Source: Saprospiraceae bacterium
GTDB lineage: Bacteria; Bacteroidota; Bacteroidia; Chitinophagales; Saprospiraceae
Assembly (NCBI GenBank): GCA_029262995.1
Contig: JAJCYH010000024.1
Coordinates: 1-64,000, forward strand
Length of the DNA: 64,000 bases
Reading direction: 5' to 3'
A program made the translations under genes and the position numbers. The notes under the pieces were generated by a model. That model saw only the letters and a program-made list of their open reading frames with translations, did not search any database and was not told the origin of the DNA. Below, piece after piece: positions 40,230-50,649 of the stretch. Position 1 is the first letter of the stretch. The number at the start of each line of letters is the position of its first letter.

Positions 40230-40607
40230 TTAATCTATACGCCAAGGCGGATTTTTCCTGTTATCGCCTGCATAGTATAGAACTATTTGATTGCCATCAA
40301 GATCTTTCAATCGCGCCTCCCTCCATAAATAAGGTTTATCAGTTGGAAGTTCGTCAAACTTAATACCTAAATCAATCAATTCTTCAACTTTTTCATCAAG
40401 ATTTATACATTCAAAATAAACAGATACGCCGTTAGTATTTTGAATATTTTCTACTAAGTGAATGGAAAAGGTAGAATCTCCTTCCTGACATTCAAACCTT
40501 GCATAATGCGGCATGGAATATACGATTAGATGAAGGCCAAGGGACTGATAAAAGATAACTGCTTTTTCAACATTAGTGGAAGGAATGGTTACTTGGTTTA
40601 AATTCAT
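40230..40607 (-). CDS. VOC-family (glyoxalase-like) protein
   Basis: NVEKAVIFYQSLGLHLIVYS...LKDLDGNQIVLYYAG. Confidence 0.88.
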   Translation of the reverse strand: MNLNQVTIPSTNVEKAVIFYQSLGLHLIVYSMPHYARFECQEGDSTFSIHLVENIQNTNGVSVYFECINLDEKVEELIDLGIKFDELPTDKPYLWREARLKDLDGNQIVLYYAGDNRKNPPWRID

Positions 40608-40650
40608 ATTTCGATTTTAATTATGACATCTATTGTTTCATCGGAGTTTG

Positions 40651-40703
40651 CCGCTATTTGAAGTTTGCCGCTATTTGAAGTTTGTAACTTCAAATTAGAA
40701 CCT
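40651..40703. repeat. REP-like palindrome 3 with tandem half-sites
   Basis: CCGCTATTTGAAGTTTG x2 leading into ATTTGAAGTTTGTAACTTCAAATTAGAACCT (40673-40703), identical to 37539-37569 over 31 bp. Confidence 0.85.
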
Positions 40704-40784
40704 ACTATGCCTTTAGTTGCTCCAATTAATTAGTGTACTAGAAAGGTCTAACGGAAGTAACAGAATACTCCTAAACAACCACCT

Positions 40785-41228
40785 TCAAAATAATCTATAA
40801 AATCCTGCATTGACATCAGAAAAATCCAAAACAATACCTCTACTTGTCGATGTTAATGTGATGTCTTTAACCTGTAAAGCAATTATATCAGCAGTAGAAT
40901 ACTCTAAGCTTTGTGTTTGATCATAAATGTCTATTGTAGTTGTATCTATGAGGCAATCAGCAGGAATCAACCAAATTCTATCAAAAGCATTGAATCCAAT
41001 AACGTTGATATTACCGTTGCTTGGATTAGGATAGACCTGAATACTTAGTAGTTTGTTGTTAGGAGATCGCCATTGTCCCAAGGAATGAAGGTTATCATCT
41101 AATAGGTGTAATCCTGCAACCACATTAATGTCACTAAAGCTAGGGGCATTAGATGTAATCTTTTCATCATTTTCACAAGAGCTAAAGAGCAGTAGTAGAC
41201 AAACTAAGATTAAGTTTAAATGATGCAT
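40785..41228 (-). CDS. Lipoprotein, hypothetical
   Basis: Lipobox LFSSCEN; VYPNPSNGNINV. Confidence 0.55.
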   Translation of the reverse strand: MHHLNLILVCLLLLFSSCENDEKITSNAPSFSDINVVAGLHLLDDNLHSLGQWRSPNNKLLSIQVYPNPSNGNINVIGFNAFDRIWLIPADCLIDTTTIDIYDQTQSLEYSTADIIALQVKDITLTSTSRGIVLDFSDVNAGFYRLF

Positions 41229-41249
41229 AAGTATAATTGTTAATAAATA

Positions 41250-41981
41250 CTATTCAAATGAAGTTGCTGGCTCATTGTGCAGTTGGGAAGCTAGGCTTCC
41301 TGGATTATTAGCAATATAGTCTTTTACTATCTTAAAACCCATACTATATCCAAGCCATCTTGGGATTTGTGGGTTGGTTCCTAAAAACCAATCACTATGA
41401 TTATAGGGTCCTTGATTCCAACTGTTTCTATTGTTTTCTATCCAGATGTCAAGATCATTTCCAGTAACTGCTGTTGACCATAAAGGATTAGGTGCCCCAG
41501 TAACTTCGATAGCAAAACAATCCGCTAGCCCTTCTGATACCAAAGCTTCTAATAATGTATTACCATAACCGACACTTCGTCGTCTTTTTGCATGATGAAT
41601 TTCATGAGAAATTTGAAATGCTAATTCTAGTTCAATTGAAGATTCTAATTCATTACGATTAGGATCGTAATATATTATAATTTCATCACTGCTAGGATTA
41701 TAACCCCCAATTCCAATTTCTGGAATAATACTATTAGGATTATTAATAAACCTGATCACAATATCACTTATAGGCATAACATTGTTAATGTCTTGAAGAA
41801 TATCTTCTGTGATTGAAATGATCTGAGACTGTATTTCAGATTCTAAGTCGTTGGATTCGAATTTTAAACAAACCCCGTTATTAAGGTTTATTACACCTGA
41901 TGATTCACATATATCATCGTTGTCTGATGACGAACAAGAATATATTATAGAAAGTACAATACAACAAACAATGATTCTCAT
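41250..41981 (-). CDS. Lipoprotein with zinc-protease-like motif
   Basis: Lipobox YSCSSS; QISHEIHHAKR and ALVSEGLADCFA (DUF2268-like). Confidence 0.65.
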   Translation of the reverse strand: MRIIVCCIVLSIIYSCSSSDNDDICESSGVINLNNGVCLKFESNDLESEIQSQIISITEDILQDINNVMPISDIVIRFINNPNSIIPEIGIGGYNPSSDEIIIYYDPNRNELESSIELELAFQISHEIHHAKRRRSVGYGNTLLEALVSEGLADCFAIEVTGAPNPLWSTAVTGNDLDIWIENNRNSWNQGPYNHSDWFLGTNPQIPRWLGYSMGFKIVKDYIANNPGSLASQLHNEPATSFE

Positions 41982-42073
41982 TTCATATTTTTTTGCTTAC
42001 ACAAAATTATAAAATGTGCATATTGAATCAAAGAATTTAGATTAAACAAGCCTATATCAAGACAATTGCAAGT

Positions 42074-42589
42074 TTACTTTTTATAACTATGTTTAACCAA
42101 TAATTTAAGTGAATTGAGATAGTTTGTGTCAAAGTTTATTTTTCTTATGTCATTGACATCATATTCGTAAGTATACTTTTTATCAAATTTACCGTTGGCT
42201 TTTAAGTAAATTAAATGCAAAGCATCATTTTCGATTTCATCTAGGACACCAATTTCAACAGAGTTTTCCAATTGATCCTGAAATTGAAAAATTTCATATT
42301 TCTTTTCTATGGCTTTTAGAATAGACTTTAATGAAGATAATTTGATTTTAACTTTTGGTTTGGAGTATTTTTTAAGACTCAATACCAATGCATTTTTCTT
42401 TTCAAACTTCTTAGAAATTCTTTCCGTAATGAATTTTTTATTTAAAATAGCAAAACCGTCTACTTCATAATCCGTCGGAATCTCATTTAAAAGAATCCAA
42501 TCTTTGTTTTCTTCTAAGATAACGCCTGAAACAGGATCGTTCCAATCTTTAATAGCAAATGTTTCTATTTTTAATTTTGATGCTTTCAT
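42074..42589 (-). CDS. Hypothetical protein
   Basis: 171 aa uninterrupted ORF with coding-like composition. Confidence 0.55.
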   Translation of the reverse strand: MKASKLKIETFAIKDWNDPVSGVILEENKDWILLNEIPTDYEVDGFAILNKKFITERISKKFEKKNALVLSLKKYSKPKVKIKLSSLKSILKAIEKKYEIFQFQDQLENSVEIGVLDEIENDALHLIYLKANGKFDKKYTYEYDVNDIRKINFDTNYLNSLKLLVKHSYKK

Positions 42590-42763
42590 ATTTTATTGAC
42601 TCTATATTTTGTTATAATTAAACTAAACTGTAATACGCAATAATTGTTCTACACATGACAAGGAATATTAGTTACAGAAAATACCTGTTATTTCCTTGTA
42701 GCAATAAGTTTGCAAACAATTTAGTACAATTTATTGGACTATCGTAGTTATTGGTATTGTCTA

Positions 42764-44179
42764 TTAAAACTGGAAATAAATAAACTGTTCCCCACTTGTT
42801 TGCACAATCATCAATCCGAAAATCATAATTCCCCAAATAATAGATAGCAACCAAACTGGAGTTTTATGAATAATACCAACAAGGGATTTATCCCTCATAA
42901 GAAAATGGCCTATAAATACGAGAAACATCAACAGTTGAACAAGCACAATATGATTTGTTGTAAGAACTGCTTTCTCGCCATGAATAAATACCATAGATTT
43001 TAATAGGTCAGCTGCATTTTTAAAGTCACTGGCCCTAAAAAATACCCATGTTATATTAACGCAATTGAATGTTAGAAAGGCAAGTAATAGTTTACTTAAA
43101 GTGGATTTTATAGAAATGGAAAATATTTGTTTACAAAACCTTTCTATAACCAAATAGAAACCATGAAGTGCTCCCCAGACAACGAAGGTCCAAGCGGCAC
43201 CATGCCATAGTCCTCCAATCAGCATCGTGAGCATTAAGTTAATATAAGTTCTGCTTGATCCTTTTCTATTCCCACCAAGTGGAATGTATAAGTAATCTCT
43301 AAGCCATGAGGAAAGAGTTATATGCCATTTACCCCATAGTTCGGAAAAACCAATACTACCATAGGGGTATCTGAAATTATCAGGAAGAAACATACCAAGC
43401 ATGTGCGCAATTCCAATAGCACACAATGAGTATCCTGCAAAATCAAAGAATATTTGTCCCGAGAATGCAAGTACACCTGTCCATGCATCAATAGCGAGTA
43501 GAGCATCTTTACTTCCGAATACACTGTCAGCAACAGGACTAAAAATGCTATCAGCAAATACTGTTTTTTGAAACAAACCAATTGTAAGAATTAGTAAACC
43601 CAGAAGAAATTGATCTCGCTTGGCTCTTTTAGCTTCGTAGAATTGAGGAATTAGTTCATTGGATCGTACTATTGGACCGGCTACAAGTTGAGGAAAAAAA
43701 GTTACATACAAGGCAAAATCCAGAAACGTTCTTGCTGGCTTGATCTTTTTCCTATACAAATCAATCGTATAGGACATTGTTTGAAATGTATAAAAACTAA
43801 TTCCCATTGGTAACAATATATCCCACTTCGGTGGTGAATATTCCATACCAATAAATCCCAGTATATATTGAAAATTCTCCATGAGAAAATTCCCATACTT
43901 AAAGAATGAAAGGAAGCCCAAATTTACAAGTATACTTAGGATCAGCCAATATTTTCGTTTGCTTGCATTATCTTCGCTATATAATTTTTTTCCTGCTGTC
44001 CAGTCTACAATAGTGGATATCCATAAAAGTAGAATGAGTGGGGGATTCCATAGGCCATAAAAAATATAGCTGGCTCCTAGGAGCATAAGCTTTTTTGATT
44101 TCCATGTTAATGCTTTCCAATAATATAAAGCAAGAACAATGATGAGAAAGACAATAAAGCCTGTAGTATTAAATAACAT
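42764..44179 (-). CDS. MBOAT-family O-acyltransferase
   Basis: GISFYTFQTMSYTIDLYRKKI, LWGKWHITLSSWLRDYLYIPLGGNRKG, GGLWHGAAWTFVVWGALHG. Confidence 0.93.
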   Translation of the reverse strand: MLFNTTGFIVFLIIVLALYYWKALTWKSKKLMLLGASYIFYGLWNPPLILLLWISTIVDWTAGKKLYSEDNASKRKYWLILSILVNLGFLSFFKYGNFLMENFQYILGFIGMEYSPPKWDILLPMGISFYTFQTMSYTIDLYRKKIKPARTFLDFALYVTFFPQLVAGPIVRSNELIPQFYEAKRAKRDQFLLGLLILTIGLFQKTVFADSIFSPVADSVFGSKDALLAIDAWTGVLAFSGQIFFDFAGYSLCAIGIAHMLGMFLPDNFRYPYGSIGFSELWGKWHITLSSWLRDYLYIPLGGNRKGSSRTYINLMLTMLIGGLWHGAAWTFVVWGALHGFYLVIERFCKQIFSISIKSTLSKLLLAFLTFNCVNITWVFFRASDFKNAADLLKSMVFIHGEKAVLTTNHIVLVQLLMFLVFIGHFLMRDKSLVGIIHKTPVWLLSIIWGIMIFGLMIVQTSGEQFIYFQF

Positions 44180-44188
44180 AGTTCTGGA

Positions 44189-45199
44189 TTATAGTAGCCC
44201 TTCTTGACGAAGTAAGTTGATTATTGTTTTTGTATAAATGTCAGCGTCCCTCTTATTTAGATGAGACCATTCAGGAGGGATCATGTCTTTGGTGTCAGGA
44301 TGATCAGTATAGTGAAAGCCGGAGCAATTACTTTCATTTAATAGGCGATCCCAATATTTATCTCGAGGATATTCAACAGGCTCGTATTCTAAATAAAAAC
44401 CACTTACTGGAGGTCTTATATAAGCTACTCTCCCTCCTTTGTCTTGAAATTTATTGACGAGCGAACTGTAATGACCGATTACAAGGTCAATACTATCAGG
44501 ATATGGGTTCTTACGGTTTGGGCTAAACCAAATGTCGGTTTGCTTTCTTTGTAAAACTGTATCTGTTTCCATTTGAGAAATCATTCTGACATTCCTGTAT
44601 TTATCCACTTTTACCATTGGAGGCCAGATGTTAGGACTTTTGACTGAGTCTCGATTAGGAAACGGTAATCTATTGACAAGAGCCTTTATGCTTAATTCTG
44701 GATCGGAATAATGGAATAATGGGTCAATTTGTTTGTAGATGAAATGATTGAGCCGCTGAGCATAGGTTCTATCGTAGTAGTGATCTACAAAAGCTTTACC
44801 TCGACCAGCGCCCCAACTGTCTCCTAATGTATAAAAGAGTCCAGGTGCTGTGCTGATAATAAGCAAACCATTAAAATCTGATTTTTCTACAATATCTTCA
44901 ATGGGGTAAAATGGAGAACTACCAGGATAAGCAAGCATCAAAGGGCGTGTGCCAGTAATAGAGTCCCACAAGTGTATATTAATATCATAATGTCCCCTTG
45001 AAGATCCCATAATAATAACATCAGTACTATCAAGATCGTCTACCTGTGCCCTTAATTCAGCCCAAAGATCAAGGTCTTGGCTGTCATAGGATTTAGGCCA
45101 ATGTTTAACGTGTCCCCAATAATATTCAAAGGGGATTAAGAGACCTAAGGAAATTATAAAAGCAATTCCTAGTGTCTTAAGTTGAATGCTTGGCATCAT
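44189..45199 (-). CDS. MBOAT-partner hypothetical protein (SGNH/DltD-like candidate)
   Basis: DVIIMGSSRGHYDINI; immediately upstream of and collinear with the MBOAT gene. Confidence 0.6.
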   Translation of the reverse strand: MMPSIQLKTLGIAFIISLGLLIPFEYYWGHVKHWPKSYDSQDLDLWAELRAQVDDLDSTDVIIMGSSRGHYDINIHLWDSITGTRPLMLAYPGSSPFYPIEDIVEKSDFNGLLIISTAPGLFYTLGDSWGAGRGKAFVDHYYDRTYAQRLNHFIYKQIDPLFHYSDPELSIKALVNRLPFPNRDSVKSPNIWPPMVKVDKYRNVRMISQMETDTVLQRKQTDIWFSPNRKNPYPDSIDLVIGHYSSLVNKFQDKGGRVAYIRPPVSGFYLEYEPVEYPRDKYWDRLLNESNCSGFHYTDHPDTKDMIPPEWSHLNKRDADIYTKTIINLLRQEGLL

Positions 45200-45379
45200 A
45201 ACTTCTGAAATGTAATTCTTAAAATTGGTTATTCGAATAAAAAATTAAGATAAATAATTTTTTTAATATGAAATAAAATATTTAAGATTTTCCGATAGGC
45301 GTTAGCCAATATTTACCAAATAGGAATATTGGCATTATAATATGAATAATACAAAATTATAGAATTAAAGTAATATATT

Positions 45380-46435
45380 TTAACAACAACTGGATCCTAA
45401 AGTATCTGGATTTGAAGTAGTAAAAGGCATGTTACCACCACAACCTTCAAATATGCCATAGTGCGTATCCCAGCTACCATAAAATTTGAAATATTTTTTA
45501 AATCTGGTATCAAATAGCATTTTGTAAGTATTGCCGCATACGGACATAATTTTTCCTTTAGGAAAGTTATGGTGGTTATCCAATAAAAATGCATTTTCAT
45601 TTTCTTTAATGCCACCAATATACTCTACTGCTTGACCATAATCCTCGCAGTCACTTTCCAATCCTTCTATCTTGAAAAGCCGATAGGTAACCGAGTAGAA
45701 CTGAATGTCCTTAACACGTTCAATCACTATTTCATTTTCAATTGTAATTGGTTTGTCTTCTACGGCCCTTGGATCAGTGAAGCCTGCTTGTTTGGAATAG
45801 TTTAAAAAATCGTTCCAGTATAATGCACCACTTAGACATTCTCCCCACAACATGCTATCGCTTTGCAGTTCAGTAGGAATACGTCTGTCACTATAGACAT
45901 CGGAAAAATACATTTCTCCTCCAGGCTTTAATAGCTTATAAGCATCCCTGAGTACTTTTAATTTGTCTTTGGCTAAATTAACTACACAATTGGAAATAAT
46001 CAGGTCAAAACTGCCTTCCTCCAAATTAAGACTGTCCAGTTCTTCTATATTACCCTTGAGAAATTTTACATTCGAATATTTATATCCGAATTTTTCTTGG
46101 TGATAGTCAATATATTTATTTGCCAAATCAAGTTGTTCTTCAGTCATATCTACACCAATCACATATCCATTTTCGCCAACCAGTTTTCCTGCAATATAAC
46201 AGTCTCTTCCACTTCCAGAACCAAAGTCAAGAATTTTCAAACCTTCGATAGCAGAGGGAATAGTTAAACCACAGCCGTAGTATTTAGCTTGTACCTCGTC
46301 TGCGATCAGTTTTATAGCTTCAAGCATATACTTGGGTGGCTTGCTTACCGTACAACAAGCATTTGTTTTTAGGTCTTCACTTTTTGTAAGCTGCGTCCCA
46401 TAATAATCCTGGACTTCCTGATGTATATCTTTCAT
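45380..46435 (-). CDS. arsM: Arsenite methyltransferase
   Basis: YYGTQLTKSEDLKTNACC, LDFGSGSGRDCYIAGKLVG, FDLIISNCVVNL, C-terminal GSSCC. Start 46435 (MKDIHQEV) preferred over 46588, which overlaps the upstream gene. Confidence 0.9.
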   Translation of the reverse strand: MKDIHQEVQDYYGTQLTKSEDLKTNACCTVSKPPKYMLEAIKLIADEVQAKYYGCGLTIPSAIEGLKILDFGSGSGRDCYIAGKLVGENGYVIGVDMTEEQLDLANKYIDYHQEKFGYKYSNVKFLKGNIEELDSLNLEEGSFDLIISNCVVNLAKDKLKVLRDAYKLLKPGGEMYFSDVYSDRRIPTELQSDSMLWGECLSGALYWNDFLNYSKQAGFTDPRAVEDKPITIENEIVIERVKDIQFYSVTYRLFKIEGLESDCEDYGQAVEYIGGIKENENAFLLDNHHNFPKGKIMSVCGNTYKMLFDTRFKKYFKFYGSWDTHYGIFEGCGGNMPFTTSNPDTLGSSCC

Positions 46436-46496
46436 GTTATTATGTGTTAAAATATTTTCTACTTTAAATTCAATAAAAATGAGATGTTTTTGATTC

Positions 46497-47453
46497 TTAT
46501 TTTGTCTTTTCGTAGGCATTCCATGCCTTTTCAGCGAGAATTTTAGTTTTGAGGATACCGGTTTCAGAATCAAGGGTTTTGCCTTCAAACTCTATTCCCA
46601 AATACCCATTATAGTTATGTGAACGAACAATGTCAAATAAACGGAAATAGTCCATAGAAGTTTCATTTCCATCTTTGTCAAAATCAAAAGCTTTAACGCT
46701 TAATGCTTTTGCAAAAGGCATTATTTCTTCAAGTCCAAGATAGGGATCATAATATTCAATACATGGAGCACCCCATAATTGACCGTTTTCTCGAGCGAGA
46801 CACCAATTGTTGAAATCTGGCAGACTTCCTATATTTTCGTCTTTTAGCTCTGTTAAAAGTGTAGATAACCAGAATCCATTGCTTGAAACTGCACCGTGGT
46901 TTTCATTTAGAATATTGACATTTAAACTTTTTGCCGTTAAGGCTAATTCTCTTATACTTTTAATACATGCTTCTTTGATTTGATCAGGAGTGCCATCTCC
47001 ATAGACATTAATTCTAACAGTGGGACAACCAAGCCTCCTTGCAGCAATGATCCATCGTCTACAATCAGTAATCGCTTGAATCCTTTCTTCTTCATTCGAT
47101 GCCCCTAAATTGCCTATGCCATCAATCATCAACAGTAGATTATTAACATTTACTTTGTCAGCAAAAATTCTTAAACTATCCAAAAATAATGTATCAGCCA
47201 CTCTATCGTAAAAGAATTGATTGACATATTCGACACCATCAAATTCTAATTCAGAAGCCTTTTCTATGAAATCATAATTGCTCATCTCACCCGAAAACAA
47301 TTCTCTGTGAAAGGACCATTGGGCTAATGAGAACTTGGGAGAAGATGTTATTTTTTTGTCATTGGTACTCTTTCCAGTATCAGATTTAAATTTGCAATGA
47401 CCAAACACAATGGCTGTAATTATTAATAATATAAGTTTAAACTTATTAGTCAT
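46497..47453 (-). CDS. Sugar phosphate isomerase/epimerase-like lipoprotein (xylose isomerase TIM barrel)
   Basis: FSLAQWSFHRELFSGEMSNYDFIEKASELEFDGVEYVNQFF...YLGIEFEG. Confidence 0.85.
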   Translation of the reverse strand: MTNKFKLILLIITAIVFGHCKFKSDTGKSTNDKKITSSPKFSLAQWSFHRELFSGEMSNYDFIEKASELEFDGVEYVNQFFYDRVADTLFLDSLRIFADKVNVNNLLLMIDGIGNLGASNEEERIQAITDCRRWIIAARRLGCPTVRINVYGDGTPDQIKEACIKSIRELALTAKSLNVNILNENHGAVSSNGFWLSTLLTELKDENIGSLPDFNNWCLARENGQLWGAPCIEYYDPYLGLEEIMPFAKALSVKAFDFDKDGNETSMDYFRLFDIVRSHNYNGYLGIEFEGKTLDSETGILKTKILAEKAWNAYEKTK

Positions 47454-47489
47454 GAGAGTTACTTGATCGAATTATTGGTAGATAAAGAA

Positions 47490-47903
47490 TTAATCAAAAG
47501 GCAATAAGTCTGGGCAAATAAATTGAGATTTTGCTTTAGAATGCATTAATCTGTCATTGCTGTAGTGAGAAAAAATAAGGTCCATGAAATCATTCTTCAA
47601 CTTGGGGAATTCAACAATGAAATCCTGAAAATTTCTGCTTTTTGATTTTTGCATGAAATGATAAACGGTATTAATGGCAGCTATTGTCAAAGTAGTATGA
47701 TATTTTTCAGCGACATTAAATGTCTCTACTAATTTCTGAATCTGAGCGGGAACCCGAATGATCGCTTTATCAATACCGTATTTCTTAATATTAATCCAAG
47801 CAAGTCTGAGATGTGCAATATGATCAAACTCATTAGGATTTATATTGCATTTCTCAATATTTGACTCGTATTCAGAATCAGATTGTTCAACTAGGTTTTT
47901 CAT
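47490..47903 (-). CDS. Conserved hypothetical protein
   Basis: 137 aa, ANxxFxH-type features (FDHIAHLRLAWINI, HTTLTIAAINTVYHFM). Confidence 0.6.
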   Translation of the reverse strand: MKNLVEQSDSEYESNIEKCNINPNEFDHIAHLRLAWINIKKYGIDKAIIRVPAQIQKLVETFNVAEKYHTTLTIAAINTVYHFMQKSKSRNFQDFIVEFPKLKNDFMDLIFSHYSNDRLMHSKAKSQFICPDLLPFD

Positions 47904-48255
47904 AATAGAATATTGACTAAAGATAGGCGCAATTGATCATATTAGAAAGCGAAACTATATTGCTAGAAGTTAATTGATATATAACAAGGAGGTAACATTG
48001 GGTTAAGCTATGATTACTATTTTTGCGTTTATTTAACTTTTCAGGAAACAGTAGAATAGTGATTTAAGTGAGTCAATAGCAGGATTACAAGAGAATTGTG
48101 ATTCATTTTAATAGTTATTGAGAATGAAAGTTGTTTCTTGGACTACTTTTTTAATTTTACGACTTAAAAGAGTACTGATTCTTTTAGATATAATAGTGAA
48201 ATCAGTTTCTTTTAGTTTTCTTTTGAAAAAGTTAATAAGCACTTTAAGCTAGACT

Positions 48256-50541
48256 ATGGAAACCTTCTACCTGATTGTAGTAATACTACTTTTTATCCTT
48301 GCAATATCTGATTTGATCGTAGGAGTTAGTAATGATGCAGTAAATTTTTTAAATTCTGCAGTAGGGTCTAAAGCAGCTTCAGTAAAAATGATACTCCTCG
48401 TTGCTGCATTGGGAATTATTGTGGGATGTACTTTTTCCAGTGGAATGATGGAAGTTGCACGTAAGGGTATTTTTCATCCGGAACATTTTTATTTCTCTGA
48501 AATCATATTGCTTTTTCTGGCTGTAATGGTCACTGATATTATTCTGTTGGATTCATTCAATACAGTTGGACTGCCCACCTCAACTACGGTTTCTATTGTT
48601 TTTGAACTATTAGGAGCCGCTGTAGCATTTTCTGTGATAAAGCTTTATACACAGGCGAATTCATTAGGGATTTCAGATTACATCAACGCAGATAGGGCTA
48701 TTGCCATTATTTCTGGCATATTTCTGTCCGTTCTTGTTGCTTTTACCGTTGGCGTGATAATACAATATATTACTCGAATGCTATTTTCATTTAATTACCA
48801 AAGTAGGTTAAAGTATTTTGGTAGCTTATGGGGGGGATTTGCTATTGCAGCTATTACATATTTCCTGTTGGTTAAGGGCGTTAAAGGAGCTTCATTCATG
48901 ACAGATGAATTAAAGCAAATTGTAAAGGTTAATTCCACTCTAATCATAGTTGTAAGTTTTATTGCATGGGTTGTGATTCTTCAGGTTGTAAGCATGATTT
49001 TTAAGAATTTCAATATCATGAAGTTCATTGTCATAGTTGGTACATTTACCTTAGCGATGGCTTTTGCGGGAAATGACCTTGTAAACTTTATTGGGGTTCC
49101 GCTAGCAGGCTTTAATTCTTATGAGCTATATAAAGCTAGTGGAGAAGCTTCAACAAGCTTTTTAATGGAAGGACTAGCAGGCAAAGTGCCTACGCCAACT
49201 ATATTGCTTTTACTGGCTGGTATCATTATGACGATAACACTATATACTTCCAAAAAAGCTAAATCTGTTTTGAAGACTTCTCTTGATCTTGGTAGACAAC
49301 AATCAGGTACAGAAAGATTTGCTTCATATAAAATATCTAGGCTTATTGTAAGGTTTTTTACAAGGATGTCAAAAGCAGTTGATCAACTAGTGCCCAAGCC
49401 ATTAAAGAGTGTAATGGACAGGCAGTTCGATGAGCAATATTTTACTGATCAACAAAAAGCATTAGGTGATGAGGCACCTAATTTCGACTTGCTTAGAGCA
49501 GCAACAACTTTAGTAGTAGCAAGTATATTAATTGGTATTGGCACATCATTCAAACTGCCACTTTCTACAACTTACGTTACCTTTATGGTGTTTATGGGAA
49601 CATCTTTGGCAGATGGAGCTTGGGGTAGAGAGAGTGCTGTATATAGGGTTTCTGGTGTGTTATCAGTTATCGGAGGTTGGTTCTTTACTGCATTTTCTGC
49701 TTTTACAGTGGCCTTTGTCATTTCGTTGTTATTTTATTTCGGAGGGATATATGCAGTAGTAGCGGTGCTTCTATTAGCCGGGTTTCTGATCTATAGAACA
49801 AATATAATTTTCAAAAGGAAAAAGGAAGAAACTGAGGATGTTGAAAAGACTTTTGAAGAAGGTTTGATGAATCGGGAAATGGTTCTCCAAGGCTGTACAA
49901 AAACTTTAGTGAAGTATTTTAAAAGTTTTGATCAAGAAATCCTAGGTGCAATCGAAGGACTAAAGGATGAAGACTTGAACAAGCTTGCTGGAGTAGTTAA
50001 AGACTTTAAACCGATCTATAAAAAGTCAAAACTCCTACGAGGAATAGCCAGTGAGTCGCTTGATAAAATTAGTGAAGATGAACTGGATTCTGCTCATTTC
50101 TATATTCTTGTACTAGAATATGTGCAGCAAATGGCTAATAATGTAGATCATGTTATTCGTCCAATTCAACATTATGTCGACAACAATCACAAACCATTCT
50201 TACCATCACAAATCGAAGAATTACAATCGATTCATAAAGAGTTGGTTAAAATATTGAACAACACCATAGATGTTTACAAATCTAATGACGCAGCGGAGGC
50301 AGCCATTGTTCTAGAGAAAATGGAAGACTTTGTTAAGATTATTCGATCTACTAGAAAGAGCCAAATCAAACGGATTAAAAATCATGAAATTGGCACGAGA
50401 AACAGTTTGCTTTATTTAAGCGTACTTGGTGAACTAAGAAATATTGGTTGGTTCGCTTCCAGAATGGTAAAAGTTTACAAAGACTTAGTGGAAGGACAGA
50501 CTGATGTTATATCTCCAGAAGTTGAAGATCTTGGCGAGTGA
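48256..50541 (+). CDS. PiT-family inorganic phosphate transporter with PhoU-like C-terminal region
   Basis: GVSNDAVNFLNSAVGSKA, FAGNDLVNFIGVPLAG, LPTSTTVSIVFELLGAA; helical PhoU-like tail. Confidence 0.9.
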   Translation: METFYLIVVILLFILAISDLIVGVSNDAVNFLNSAVGSKAASVKMILLVAALGIIVGCTFSSGMMEVARKGIFHPEHFYFSEIILLFLAVMVTDIILLDSFNTVGLPTSTTVSIVFELLGAAVAFSVIKLYTQANSLGISDYINADRAIAIISGIFLSVLVAFTVGVIIQYITRMLFSFNYQSRLKYFGSLWGGFAIAAITYFLLVKGVKGASFMTDELKQIVKVNSTLIIVVSFIAWVVILQVVSMIFKNFNIMKFIVIVGTFTLAMAFAGNDLVNFIGVPLAGFNSYELYKASGEASTSFLMEGLAGKVPTPTILLLLAGIIMTITLYTSKKAKSVLKTSLDLGRQQSGTERFASYKISRLIVRFFTRMSKAVDQLVPKPLKSVMDRQFDEQYFTDQQKALGDEAPNFDLLRAATTLVVASILIGIGTSFKLPLSTTYVTFMVFMGTSLADGAWGRESAVYRVSGVLSVIGGWFFTAFSAFTVAFVISLLFYFGGIYAVVAVLLLAGFLIYRTNIIFKRKKEETEDVEKTFEEGLMNREMVLQGCTKTLVKYFKSFDQEILGAIEGLKDEDLNKLAGVVKDFKPIYKKSKLLRGIASESLDKISEDELDSAHFYILVLEYVQQMANNVDHVIRPIQHYVDNNHKPFLPSQIEELQSIHKELVKILNNTIDVYKSNDAAEAAIVLEKMEDFVKIIRSTRKSQIKRIKNHEIGTRNSLLYLSVLGELRNIGWFASRMVKVYKDLVEGQTDVISPEVEDLGE

Positions 50542-50649
50542 TAATCAATTTAGGATATGAAAATGCTAATGTTGGTTTGCTTAGACTTTAATATTGTATT
50601 TCATCGTTTAATTTGTACTTGAACTTATAAAGTTAAACCTTTCAAACTG

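Noticed and set aside
45397-45618. Overlapping minus ORF inside arsM
   Set aside because: Alternative frame of a clear CDS.
46436-46588. N-terminal extension of the arsM ORF in the ORF track
   Set aside because: Overlaps the C-terminus of the upstream TIM-barrel gene; the ATG at 46435 starts a typical ArsM N-terminus.
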